From NCBI GenBank assembly GCA_947650285.1, contig CANTFL010000470.1:124001-188000 (forward strand): a stretch of 64,000 bases of DNA, read 5' to 3'. Positions 44,101-55,064 of the stretch are shown piece after piece (the stretch's first letter is position 1; each line of letters begins with the position of its first letter). A program made the position numbers and the translations under genes. The notes under the pieces were generated by a model. That model saw only the letters and a list, made by a program, of their open reading frames with translations. It searched no databases and was not told where the DNA came from. Origin of the DNA: Hyaloperonospora brassicae. Lineage: Eukaryota; Oomycota; Peronosporomycetes; Peronosporales; Peronosporaceae.

Positions 44101-45006
44101 GATCCGTTTCGTACAGGATTCCATCGCTTACTCAGTGAGCCGTCAGATACGGAACGCTGACGAGAATGGAAGAGCAAATGTACATTCATCTGTCGAAGGC
44201 GACTTAGTCCTACTATCTACGGTAAACCTACCTCGACACGTAGTGACCAATTTGGGCAGCAGTAAACAACTGCCCAAGTACATCAGTCCCTTTCGTGTGC
44301 CAAGCCGACAAGGAAACACATACACGATCGAACTGCAACGTAGGATGCGCAATCACCCTACGTTTTACGTGGGACGTCTCCGCCCGTACTGTCAGTACGA
44401 GCCCTCTTCCGATGATGAAGATACCTCCACGTTCAAGAACCTCCACCAGGCTCTTGCTTTCGTGCTCCAGACGATCCGTCTGGATGCGTAATGAAGAGAT
44501 CTATCCGTTCAAGCGAGAGATTTCCATGCGTGCCGTTCCCAGCTCCGCAACGAGGGAGTGGACATTGCGCTCAACCTGCAGTTGCGCGACCGCGTACTCA
44601 GCACGGTCCTTCGCACGCTCGGTCTCGCGATCCGTGCGGTCCTGTCGCACAGTGCTGGTCAGAGCGCAACGCCCGTCCCTCTCGTGCTCTAAATCCTCGT
44701 GAAATTCAACAATTGCGCGATGCATCTTGTGCGGGTTGAGATAGTGAGCAGAACGACCTGGAGGAGAATTTTCCTCCTCCTCCACATCCTATGATTGAAT
44801 CCCACGGGCGTCAACGCTTCCTTGTGGAGATTATCGTGAGCCACCGTGACGATTCAGGATCAAGGACGAGTTACCTCGTCCAGTGGCGGGGGTATCCACC
44901 CTCTTGGAACAGCTGGGAGTCCTGATCCCAGATGATGTTGAATGTGCCCGGTCTCGTCGAGCAGTACGACGAGACACGCTCTTTGATGGAGGGCCATCGT
45001 CGCATG
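41135..45006 (+). pseudogene. Gypsy RT-RNase H-integrase-chromodomain, element 2, broken
   Basis: Order: linker (LPTLEPKLFLRDLRS), RT start DVFPEYVPCE then TAG at 41429, a TAA at 41725, catalytic SYFDDVFVHS (about 41940), RNase H FHVVCDATDFAIG (about 42390), integrase CHDAPTGGHRGREKT (about 43080) and HGQTERANRVLEE (about 43565). The usual shift at about 43766 precedes the C-terminal domain, and the chromodomain FLVEIIVSHRDD...[17 protein letters not shown] (44820-45000) has a TGA. Most RT/RNase H stops are shared with element 3. Confidence 0.9.
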
Positions 45007-46146
45007 AACGCCCGGCGCGTTTGTAAAGGGATTGCAGATTCTCAATCCTTTGACGCATCTAGGACGAGGTGCGAGCCATCTAGTAGGTTTGATTAGGGAG
45101 GTACTCTTCCCTAATGGCGCGAACTGAGCTGTCAACACAACTCAGACAGTTCTCTTCCCACGAGAGGCAAAGTAAACCTGCGTCTCGAGACAATCGGTTC
45201 AATTTGTACCGAGCACCGTTATGCGACTTCAGCTCAAACCTGTTGCGAGCAACATCAAGTTTGTCCAGCCAAACCTTGCGACCAACATTCTCAATGTTGA
45301 CGATGAACGAATTCTACGCCTGCACCAAAGAGAGCTCGTCTCTCTTGCGGTTGCCGTAGTACCATCGATGTCTAAAGAAGACATCGATGTAGAATTCATG
45401 CTCAGTGCGATAATTTATCGCACTGGGGTCAAGTCCATGGATCTTTGATGAGTCAAAGAGTGGGATCCGACAACTCGCAGTGGTTTACCCATAACACTGT
45501 CTCAGCTCGCTCACGGAAGGCAACCATGGCTTTTTCTCAGGAGCAGATCGCAACGCGTTGCAATCCTGTTCCTCCTGCGTGGTCCCGACATGCGAGCTGG
45601 CACCAAGATCGCCACAATACCTCGCATTACTGCGGATATGGCTACGATGACTCCGCGAAGATTCATCGACATCGTCATGAGGACGTGCGTCCTCATGTTG
45701 CACACTAGAATCGTATGAATACGAGCGCGATCGGTTCGATCCCGGTGACGAGTTTCCGGAATCGTCGGATGAACCGAACATCTCATGCCGCGATTCAGGA
45801 TCAAGACTGCTGCGAGGCGAGCAGTCTTCGTTTTCGCAACCGTACGGTCGGGCTGTGCGGACGACTTGGAGTCGGAAGGGGGATCCGACTCGCCCGAAAA
45901 GAGCACCTATATCTCGTTTTCTAGGTCCATGGGACTACTACCCGCAGCATTGGCTGCGGGTGAAGAAGCTGCACGTGGATGGCCACATGCACCTGCAACT
46001 ATGGGTGTTGCAGACTGCTTGTTAGCAGCATCAGGCGCATTATCGCCTGCTGCCGACTCTTGAGTGTCTTTCCCTCCGGCTGCACGGATGCGTGCAGCCG
46101 CTTCGGACGCAGCCTTGATTGCGGAGTGCATGTACCGACTCGTCAT
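44228..46146 (-). pseudogene. Antisense ORF, element 2 (subfamily B) copy, broken
   Basis: Starts MTSRYMHSAIKAAS at 46146, with the N-terminal acidic landmark SGESD (about 45895) also seen in subfamily A. The central block reads EFYIDVFFRHRWYYGN, GARYKLNRLSRDAGLLCLSW and ENCLSCVD (about 45380-45150), matching subfamily A at protein level despite many DNA differences. The coiled coil AIVEFHEDLEHERDGR...AQLQVERNVHSLVAELGTAR follows and the C-terminus differs (GIFIIGRGLVLT). Several stops and shifts. Confidence 0.7.
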
Positions 46147-46278
46147 GCGCTGTAAAGTTGAAATGAGAAGGAAAAGACCAACAAGTGATCCCGTCCCCAG
46201 AGCGACACGACGGGTGATATCTCTGTCATTAACGAATCAATCATTCACTATAGTGACTGATGGTTATGGGAGAGGTGA

Positions 46279-46750
46279 TGTAAGGGGGTGATCCCGCTAC
46301 ATTAAAATTGGTACGAAAGTACCCATTTTTGAATATTATCTATTTTGATAATACTCAATCAACATCACTCGAGTAAAGTGGTGTTGTTGGAATATTACCT
46401 CTAAGGGTAATATCCGTGGAGGGGTCTACTTCTTGGTTGATGCACATGGTACATCAACCAATTTAACCACCGATCGCTGCTGGACGAGCGCAATGGGTGG
46501 TGGACAGAAGACCCACATAGGAGACAGTGATTTAATATAAGTTAGTTTAAGACGAAAGATGCTTTAGCAAGAAACATAACTATATCACATACAGTTCTGC
46601 TTTTCCCTCAAGACAGAGCCTTCGGTTTCTATATTGTCTCGGTAGCGCTTCCTCACGCCACGTGTACGTGACGTCGGGCGTACGCACCCTTGCATTGTTA
46701 TCAATACAAGGCCTTGATCAGTTATCTGAGCAAGAGCGTGCCCCGTTACA
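46279..46750 (+). repeat. Element 2 3' LTR (subfamily B)
   Basis: 472 bp, about a dozen differences from the 5' LTR; its terminal inverted repeat is mutated (TGTAAGGGGGTGATCCCGC). Preceded by the purine tract GGGAGAGGTGA. Confidence 0.93.
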
Positions 46751-49430
46751 GTACGCCCACAGAGAAACTGGTGTCTGTGATAATGCCTTCGCTTTCCAAG
46801 CGCTAGTACACGCTGCCTCCTCGATCCTGGACACCGGTAGAGTGAGTGCAATTCCTGACCCTTTAAACAAACAATATATTTTGGTTGTTTAATACCCGCT
46901 GGACGTGTTTGTTTGCGATAGAGTCCAGGAAACTTTATGGAAGCCCGTGGACTTGCGGATGCGCGTAAAAGACGATGCCTTGGGCGGCTTCACTCTGGCG
47001 TAGCGCCAGACAGTAGGCCGCCGTTCGCTGATCTTCAACGTTGTCTACCGCAATGCATCAATTTGGTACCGTCTTGCTCCTGCTCGAGCTGGATAGTGAT
47101 TCGATGCTCCGGGAAATGACACTCCCCTGTCCCCTGGGCACGCCCCGGGCTCTAGAAGTCTCCAGACATATGTCCGTACCAAGTCAGGTGGGTGCCACAG
47201 GAGCAGGGATCGCTGAACATGGAGGCTGGCTCCGACTGTCATATTTGGCGCAATCAGCAGTATCTCAATCCGCCAGCGAAGCAGTTTGGCCTGATGATGG
47301 GTTATGTCACCGACCGAGGGGATGACCATGGAGTAAGTGTGGACTCCGATTCTCTGCAGGCCCAGCTCCTCGAGATCGCAAGGCCGAATTCGGTCATACT
47401 TTATGGCGGTCAGAGGGTCTCCCCGTCGATCGAATATCCAAGAATTGTCAGCCCAGGAGTACGTGAGACAGGAGGCTTGATCTTCATCCGTCATCGCTCG
47501 GGAACAGCGGTATAGTGGCTGTGAAAGCTCTACAACCCATTCTGCCGATTTTCTCCAGCTGATGACTGTCGAAGTCAGACTCGCAAGATTTTCTATGTAC
47601 CGTTGCTGCCTGCTTGCGAGATCAGGTAGACTGGGGACCAGCCACGGGTGTAGCAGCTGCAGAAGATTCCTTTCTGTGTGCCGTCAATACTGAGGCCGCC
47701 GAGGCGTTCGTTCGTCTAGTGGCGATATAACAGCAGGCCTCGGATCGGAAGTTCATCTAAAGACCCAAGCCTGCCATGCCGAATGGTAGATATCCTTGCG
47801 TTGTGTAAGCCATAATATAGCATGTTTTAATCGCTGAGTTTTGCATGCGATCACAATCGAAGCTAGCCCGACACCACCGGCTTGTTTAGGCGTGTGAAGG
47901 AGCGCCGGGTTTACTTTGAGCCTCGTGTCGCCGGTACTGGTCGAACGTTTCCACAAAACTGCTTCTGGAGATTCCGGAGTTGTTTTCATCCCATGCCGGG
48001 AGATCAAACACCCCTGCCGTGAACAAAACCGACGGTAGCATGATGATATTTAGGATCAATACACAGAGCTTGACACTTGTGCCAAGCTGCGTTGCAGTGG
48101 CAAGACGTCGTTGGACGTTGCGTATGCGCGCTGCCCAGTTCACGTCCGTGAGCTCACCAGTTCCAACTAGGTAACCTAAGTATCGCGTCGTTTATCTGTG
48201 ACGAAGCACTGGAAACCCACAGAACTCCTCACTGTGAACAGTAAAGATTAGAAAAATGAGCTTGCTCTTGCGTGGTTGCACCCGAAGTCCCGACAGACGG
48301 CCAAACTGTTACAAGATCTGCAGGACCCATGGAATTGCCTCGCTTCTTGTAAAAATACAGTTGCATCATCGACGAACGCTGAAAATTTGTATCGGGTGCC
48401 TCCTACATGTAGAACGGTGATGCCTGGGTCAGTAGGGTCATCATTTATTGTCAGCGCAAGCACTTTCGCTGTGATGATGAATAATAAAGGAGCCAGCGGG
48501 CATCCTTGTCGGATACCCGAGCACACTTCCTGTGTCCTCTAAAGCTTTTAATGGACCAGTAATTGTGCTGTAGTCCCGTGATGAATTTTCCGAATCATGG
48601 TAACAAACTCCGGCGATAAATTAAACCGCGTGAGCGCTAAGAAAAGAAATTATCTGGCAACGGCATCATATGCCTTGCAAAATTTGAGTAAGAGTATTGC
48701 TTCACTGTGCATGTCCGCCACGTCAGATTTGGCCGCACCAGTGTTAAGGGTAGCCATCATCATCAGGATAGTCTTCTGCATCTGCCGTTCATGAATAAAG
48801 CCTTGCTGCAAATCTCCAATTAATTTCCCAGTACGCTCTGGACCCGCGTGGCGATGACCTTCGCGAATATCTTGTAACTGGTTTGTAGAAGTGCGATGGT
48901 CTGTAATCCATAGCATCCTCAGAATCCCTCTGTTTGCGTAACGGAATAATCAGCTCTTCAAAATTTTATTGCGGTGGGTGACTGCTTTGAAGTATCTCGT
49001 TGCCAATAGCGACCATCGTCGATGCAAGTACGGATTAGGTTTCCCTAAGAAATCATTATCAAGACCATCCGCTTCAGCTGCTTTGTGGCGGTTCAGTGCA
49101 TCAATGGCTTTGATCACCTCAGTGAGACATATCACGCGCATCAACAAACCATTATCAGTCTCTGACAAGTGACTGGTATCCGGAATCGTGACAAAGTCGT
49201 CGAACTGAGCATCAAGAAGCTGAGGTGGTGCTGAGTTGTGGACAGCATCCAATATAGGCTTCCATTCCGATGCAAACCGATCAGTCGCTGTCATGTCTCG
49301 CGTAAACGCAGCCCCATTAATGTTTCGATTGGATGTAGTGGTTTGATCCTTTTCAAACACAGAAATTCGCTTAACATTCCATCGAATCTGTCCCGTCGTC
49401 TGGTTTAACCTGTCACCCATTTGCACCAAA
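46751..49430 (-). pseudogene. LINE reverse transcriptase and following ORF2 region
   Basis: Minus-strand pieces: EVIKAIDALNRHKAAEADGL (49110-49050), GKLIGDLQQGFIHERQMQKT (about 48830), [33 protein letters not shown] (about 48510) and the catalytic [12 protein letters not shown] (about 48380), where the usual FADD is FVDD. The thumb-like KVNPALLHTPKQAGGVGLAS is at 47910-47850, and the tail extends to 46756. Stops and shifts interrupt between blocks. Confidence 0.87.
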
Positions 49431-50503
49431 TGTACTTCCCTCGCCTCCTCGCTTGTGACCGCAAGACGATCCTGAAGAGTTGATAGATGCGCTTGGCTCT
49501 GAGTCTTAGTCCGTCGTACTACTTCTTATCTTCGTTGGTCCTTTCGCCGCCGCAGCCGCTGAATCGATGTCACATACCCTCTGGCGGTTGCGTTCCAAGT
49601 CGCACATGTCGCTTTGTAGCCCAGGAGTGCATCGATAAGAGCTTCCAGGAGCTCCTTGATAATTTGAGAGGTTTGTGCACATCTAATGAAATATGTAACC
49701 GTACGACGCTGTCGTCGTGACTGGGAATATAGTCAGGTATCCTTGTAATGCAAATGCACACGCTGATGGTCTGACGATATCCGCGGTTCAGATACCGACA
49801 CACCTTGCACCACGGAGGAACAGGATGCGGCACATCTAGAACCGATTTACACTACTCGTCGCATCGGGCCCCCAGTACGTAAAAAATCTATGGGGTCAGG
49901 GTCGCCACCTTCCCCATCCACTGGAGCACTGAGAATGCAAGCGTCCTCTAGAATATTAGCTTCTATCAAACCCCTGAGTGCTGCGCTTTCTGTCCGTCCC
50001 TTCCGTGAACCGCCAAGCCTGTCGAGAGGCGTACTTTGAACACAATTGAAGTCACCGGCGAGTATTTTAGGTCGTTGATTCCACGACCATGCCTGCGATT
50101 CAGTGAAGAAACGCTCACGACAGACTGCATTGATCGGCGCATATATGTTCACCAAGCAGGTATCGTCTAGGTCGACTGCAATGAACCGAGTCGACCATTT
50201 CGTTGTGTTACAAGGATTAGTCAAGGCAGCTGCCATCGGGGTCGATAGAATTGCTACTCCCGCAGTCCGTTCATCCCCGAGGCTCCAATACGACATCGGT
50301 GGACCACTGGGCTGCTCATGTTGACCCCATAAGTGGGGCCATGCGGAAATTAGCTGATACAATTCGTCTTGACTTCTTACGTGAGTCTCTTGGACATCTA
50401 GGCGAGTAAGCGTTCTTGTACCGGAGTTCGACGCCATGCAGTGAGCCACGAAATTCGATCTGAATACCCCTGACATTCTGGATTTCTCCCAGTTTGGACC
50501 CAT
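49431..50503 (-). pseudogene. LINE endonuclease domain
   Basis: Frame 50503-49847: SNSGTRTLTRLDVQETHV (catalytic Glu in QETH), SYWSLGDERTAGVAIL, FIAVDLDDTCLVNIYAPINA, KILAGDFNCVQSTPLDRLGG (GDFN active-site block) and DPIDFLRTGG (where DxxxxR/S-H blocks normally follow). The frame shifts near 49860, after which the remaining EN-RT linker reads VPPWCKVCRYLNRGYRQTI. Confidence 0.87.
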
Positions 50504-51739
50504 TAAATTGCATTACACCTTGATGACTCCTCCACATGGTACGTGGTTGCCGGAGAAAGTGATGTCTGCTGCAGGTGTCTGTGGGTGTGTGGCTTCCTGT
50601 GCAGGTCGACGCCCCCGTGTCTAGTATAGAGGATCCCTTAGTAATTTTGGACGGCCTCTCAACTCCTATGCTCAAATGAAGTAGAAAAGAAGCGCGCGAC
50701 GGAGAACAAATTGTCGGTGGCCATCAAGGTATTAAACGCCTGTAGATACGTGGCAATCAATTTCAGCGCAGCCGAAGGCCTTCCCAGGCTGGGTAACGTA
50801 CACTTCGCCGTGCGATCCTCTTGACCCAGGAGAACTTTGATCTCGTGCTCGTATAATCCCACGCAAATTAAGTGTTTCGTAAATAGAGATTTGTTGGTCA
50901 CACCACACAATTTAAAGATAGGATCATCCCCACGAGCGTCGGTACGTAATCGGACCCAGTCGTCGCGGCTGTCTGTAAGCGCCGGTAAATTGCACGCACC
51001 CAGTCTTGTGGATTTGGTACACCAAGACTTCAACCACTTTTTCGTCGATGGACCGGTTGTTCTTAACAATAGGCTCCCAAAAGGACTTGCAGACATCCAC
51101 GTCGCCAGAACGCCGTCCAGATTTCTAGAACATGGTCGGTTAAGGCGTTGAGGACTTCATCCGGATGCTGGAAGCTTTGAACCATGGATAAAAGCAGCTT
51201 CGGCTGCCGCTGCGTCACCGTGACCCATACATCAGGACTGCTATGCACATGTGGGAAAACAGCCGTGGCCGAGGCTGGCCAAGCCTCAACTCGTTTCAGC
51301 CAAAGCTCTGTACAACTCCCTCGAGTGTTAGCCGGCTCACGTAAAACAATTTGCATAGAGAAGTCTGACATGACCGCGTCTTCATCTTCTTCATGAACCT
51401 CAACACGTGTGCGCAGCATTTGTATAATTTGCTTTCCCTCCGCAGGAGTGGTAGAGTGCGCTCTCTTTTGAGCAACTGGAAGATCAGGGATATCACGACT
51501 GCTGGGCACTAAAGCTAGCTGTTTAATGTCGCTGCTGTCACCTTTGTGACTTAGCGATTCTGGTGTCAGGCATTCTTCTGTGGAGTGCTGGGCATGCGCA
51601 AGAGGCTGAGTGCCCACCAGATCCGATTGCTGTCCGAGCTGTGTCAACCATGTGTGTGGATTGGATATTGTCGAGCGTTGTTCAGTCTCCGGAAACCGCG
51701 TGTAGACATAGGCTGAGTAATGGTCGCCTCATAATCGGA
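50504..51739 (-). pseudogene. LINE region between ORF1 and endonuclease
   Basis: Two overlapping long minus frames (51647-51063 and 51096-50659) look like one reading frame broken by a shift near 51080: ...ALTDHVLEIWTAFWRR then SPFGSLLLRTTGPSTKKWLK. No known domain recognised; position suggests ORF1 C-terminus or ORF2 N-terminus. Confidence 0.6.
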
Positions 51740-53474
51740 CTACCAGTGGCTGCAGCTGGTTCTGCGTTTTTGATTGCGAAATAGCCTTGACTCACTGGCG
51801 TATATCCAAGGGAATTTGTTGTCCAGTCTCGTAACGTTTCGCTCCTCTCGTGTTAGTACTAGGGCGAAACGAGGAGCAGGTCCACGATTGATTGCCGTCC
51901 GTGTTGTATCCAGGTACATATAGCTTACGTCGTAAAAAGTTAGCAGCGATCGATAAAATTTCACTGCTGCCCCAAGTGTGCCTCTCAATAATAGAGATAC
52001 GGGCAGAAGAGGAGGTGGCATGCTCATGTAAAACCACTAAATTGTTCCGCTGATTCCCGTGTGGTCATGCCGTCCTAACCTCGTTGTACATTGACCAGCG
52101 TTGCCGTACAAACAGAGTGACTGAATTGCTCATCAAGATGTAAAAGTCCAGCCCAGTGGATACCCCGTCTAATAAAAGCCATGATAAACTCCAGAGAGCA
52201 ATCGTCGGCAATTAGGTCATGATCAGAAACGGCGTGGGCTAACGCCATTTCCATACAATTACTTGTGGCTGGGGTTGTCACCGGCGTAAGGCCGAGACCT
52301 TTCTCGATTGTGGGCAGATCGGAATCCGTGGCTTAGTCCATGACCTTGGGTGGAATTATCTATCCCAAGCTTGGCCGCACGTCCGTTACCGCTTGGCGTA
52401 AAGTAGAGCGTCGTGATGTGAGCTTGTGAGTAACTGCGATGTGGGCGGCCGTTTTGGTGGTGTTGTCGCACGAAGATGCAGCTACTTCTTCTCCTCTTCC
52501 GTAATTGTCAGAGACGGACGTTTTTCCTCGTCATCACCGGACGAGATCTCGCCTGCACCCACCCCCGTAGGCAAGGAAGAAAGAGGATCGACTGCTTCAC
52601 TCGTGTCCACAGGTCGGTTTTCGGGGTCAGCATAAAAAGAGGCGACTGTCTGAGGACGTGCCAGTCGGTCCCAAGAACGGGCGATTTGATGTTGACGCCC
52701 GCGGATAAGCACCGTCACCCATCTCTCCTTCGGAGATGGCGCGGTCTGCGGAGCGCTTAAAGAAGGCCGAGAGACGCTTGGACTGGGCGCTTGTATCGTG
52801 GTTTCGTCGGAAGATCCATCAACTGGCGCGGATGGAGCAACTGCCTCTTGAGCCCTCTTGTCCTTGCCGTGCTGTGAATGCAGTCTGCGCGCTGTCATTT
52901 CTTTACTCTCGTCCAGGCTTTGAAATGGTGTAGCCAAACTCTGTAGCGCTGCAATTTCCCGTTCGGCAGCGACTCTGCTACCGGGGCCGCTCAACTGAGC
53001 TTCCGTGAAGCGGCACCGGGCCATGGTAGTCCAATCACAGGGGACTTTATCATGATTGGTCGCCCAAACCAGATAATGCGTACGACACCACGCAAGAAGT
53101 CTGTACAGCCAGCAAGTTTGACTGTCAGCCGCCAGACTGTAGAGATCCGGAAGTTAAGAGTGCAAATATCTTAGTCTTTCAATTCAAAATTCGCTGCAAT
53201 ATGAGCCTGAAAATACGCGGGTAGCTTCCCGATGTCCGTAAACCTTATGACGTAATGTATCTCCACGGTATATTCCCTGGATACTGCAACACCAAGTCGA
53301 TCCCTACCATTCTGCCGGGTCCATACGGACCCCGGAGATGGCAGATGTACGGTGATCGTTCAATACACCGCGCTTTGAAACGGAATTTTGGTGGACCCTA
53401 ATTCACGTGCCGTCGCCCGATCGAAAAAGTAAAAGTGGATGCTTCGTTTCACCTGGTTGTAGCTAATCGTCTTG
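51740..53474 (-). pseudogene. LINE ORF1 remainder
   Basis: From the insertion junction: ISYNQVKRSIHFYFFDRATA and IHYVIRFTDIGKLPAYFQAH (an RRM-like, nucleic-acid-binding ORF1 pattern is my inference). Then 53024-52482, a hydrophilic segment rich in Ser/Pro/Glu (MARCRFTEAQLSGPG ... SLTITEEEKK). The part below 52480 is decayed. Confidence 0.6.
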
Positions 53475-53865
53475 TGTAACGGGGCAGCCCGTTACATGGT
53501 ATTGTCACTTTAAAGAAAGTGACAATAAAGAATATGAAGTTGAATATTCTTTGAACAATATCACCAAAGTGGTGATATTGAAGGGTCGGCCAAAGAGTCT
53601 GTTCATTGGTTGATATCTTGATGATATCAACCCACCAATCGCCGCAAGACGCGCGCAATGAGTGATGACGAGACGTCACCATACACTCAGTTATATTATC
53701 ATAATTAAGTTAAGTCAAACAGAGAGACAGTAGTTAAAAGACTTAATTATATTAATATAACAGTTCTACTTTTACCTTACCTACGCTTCCTCGATTGCCT
53801 TGTGTACGTCTGTCGGGGCACCGATACCCTTGCGTTAAGTTCACGCAAGGGTGTGCCCCGTTACA
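53475..53865 (+). repeat. Element 3 5' LTR
   Basis: 391 bp, same structure as the element 1 LTR; followed by CC and TGGTAGCA, the same candidate primer-binding site. Confidence 0.96.
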
Positions 53866-53909
53866 CCTGGTAGCACTTTGTAGTCCTTCCAAGGACCACA
53901 GCATCTAAC

Positions 53910-55064
53910 ATGAATATGTTGGATGATGAAGAGACCTTTCACGCCACGCGTGAAGGGTTTAACCATTTAAGTGACATCGAATTGGGTGCGGTAGAACGAA
54001 TGAGTTCTACCATAGGCGAGTTCGCCATTAGCGCCATGTTGGAGTCTCTGGACAGAGACCAACAACATGCCGCTATAGCCAAGTTCATTCAACATGAACT
54101 TGTCGGCGAAAGGGAGAAAGTAGCCTTGCTTCACCAGCAAGGCTCTCAACAGGCCGAGCAGTTGAGAGAACTCGGTGCTCAACAGACAGAGCTGTTGAGA
54201 CAGCAGCAATACCATGCTGCTGTGGGCAGGACGGCACATGTGCGCCGTCCCGAGGTCATGGAAGTTGACATCTCCAAGTACAGTGGAGTCCCGGAAGGCT
54301 GCCTGTTACTATGGTTTGTCGAACTCGACAGACCCTTAAGGGCTCGTCGCGTCGAAGATGAGCAAATGAAACTCACATTTGCTCAATCCCACTTGACAGA
54401 GCGTGCCAAAACTTGGTCCCTGGGGCTCGAGAGTAGTGACCCAAATGTGTTTAGGTCGCAAGATGACTTCAAGTCCCGGCTCAAACGAACGTTTGACCCG
54501 CCAAGGGCTGAGTTCAGGGCTCGTTCGGAGCTCCTTAAACTCAAGCAGGGTAAGAGTGATGTGCACGCTTACGCTCAACACATACGACTCCTTGCGAATA
54601 GTATAACTGCGAACCCAGTCTATGAACACACGTTGATTACGGTATTCATGCAAGGGCTCGCAGAAGGGCCCGTCAGGAGCCACCTGTTCCGCCTTGATCT
54701 GAATACGCTGGAAGATGCGATATCAGCCGCGGAACAGGAAGACTTTAGCATGAGACAGGCTCATACTAGCTCAAACTCTTACCGTCCACCAAGACGACAA
54801 GAGATCGGAGGTCCAGAACCTATGGACCTCTGCTATGTTGAGAGCGAGAGACCTCGCTCTTCAAACAACAAGCGATTGCAGAGGTGCAATCGCTGTCAGA
54901 AGTTAGGGCACTACGCATACGAGTGTAGTGCTTCACGCCCAGTACCAAACAGTACTGAGCGAAATGGACGACCATTTGCCAGAAAGGGCAATGGGCGTGG
55001 GTCCAGCGCTGTTGCGAAGCCGCAACAGCGAGACGGACCATCAAAAAATGGTCGGGGTAAGTAG
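53910..55064 (+). CDS. Gypsy Gag polyprotein, intact, element 3
   Basis: 384 residues without interruption, starting MNMLDDEETFHATREGF 44 bases after the LTR. Helical, Gln-rich region (QQGSQQAEQLRELGAQQTEL, about residues 70-90), retrotransposon gag domain (VDISKYSGVPEGCLLLWF to about residue 265), a basic/proline-rich linker, a CCHC zinc knuckle CNRCQKLGHYAYEC (about residues 328-341), and a short tail ending NGRGK. Gag would assemble the particle and bind element RNA. It is the only complete gag in the window although pol of the same element has many stops. The slippery heptamer lies 15-21 bases before its stop. Confidence 0.93.
   Translation: MNMLDDEETFHATREGFNHLSDIELGAVERMSSTIGEFAISAMLESLDRDQQHAAIAKFIQHELVGEREKVALLHQQGSQQAEQLRELGAQQTELLRQQQYHAAVGRTAHVRRPEVMEVDISKYSGVPEGCLLLWFVELDRPLRARRVEDEQMKLTFAQSHLTERAKTWSLGLESSDPNVFRSQDDFKSRLKRTFDPPRAEFRARSELLKLKQGKSDVHAYAQHIRLLANSITANPVYEHTLITVFMQGLAEGPVRSHLFRLDLNTLEDAISAAEQEDFSMRQAHTSSNSYRPPRRQEIGGPEPMDLCYVESERPRSSNNKRLQRCNRCQKLGHYAYECSASRPVPNSTERNGRPFARKGNGRGSSAVAKPQQRDGPSKNGRGK

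Larger units (their letters stand above)
38446..46750 (+). mobile_element. Ty3/gypsy element 2 (subfamily B), internally inverted
   Basis: 8,305 bp with LTRs of 471 and 472 bp and near-identical 5-bp flanks GTGCG (38441-38445) and GTACG (46751-46755). Related to subfamily A throughout but with clearly different LTRs and gag. The segment 39484 to about 41134 (gag C-terminus to protease C-terminus) lies in reverse orientation. Sense coding is broken at many points. Confidence 0.92.
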
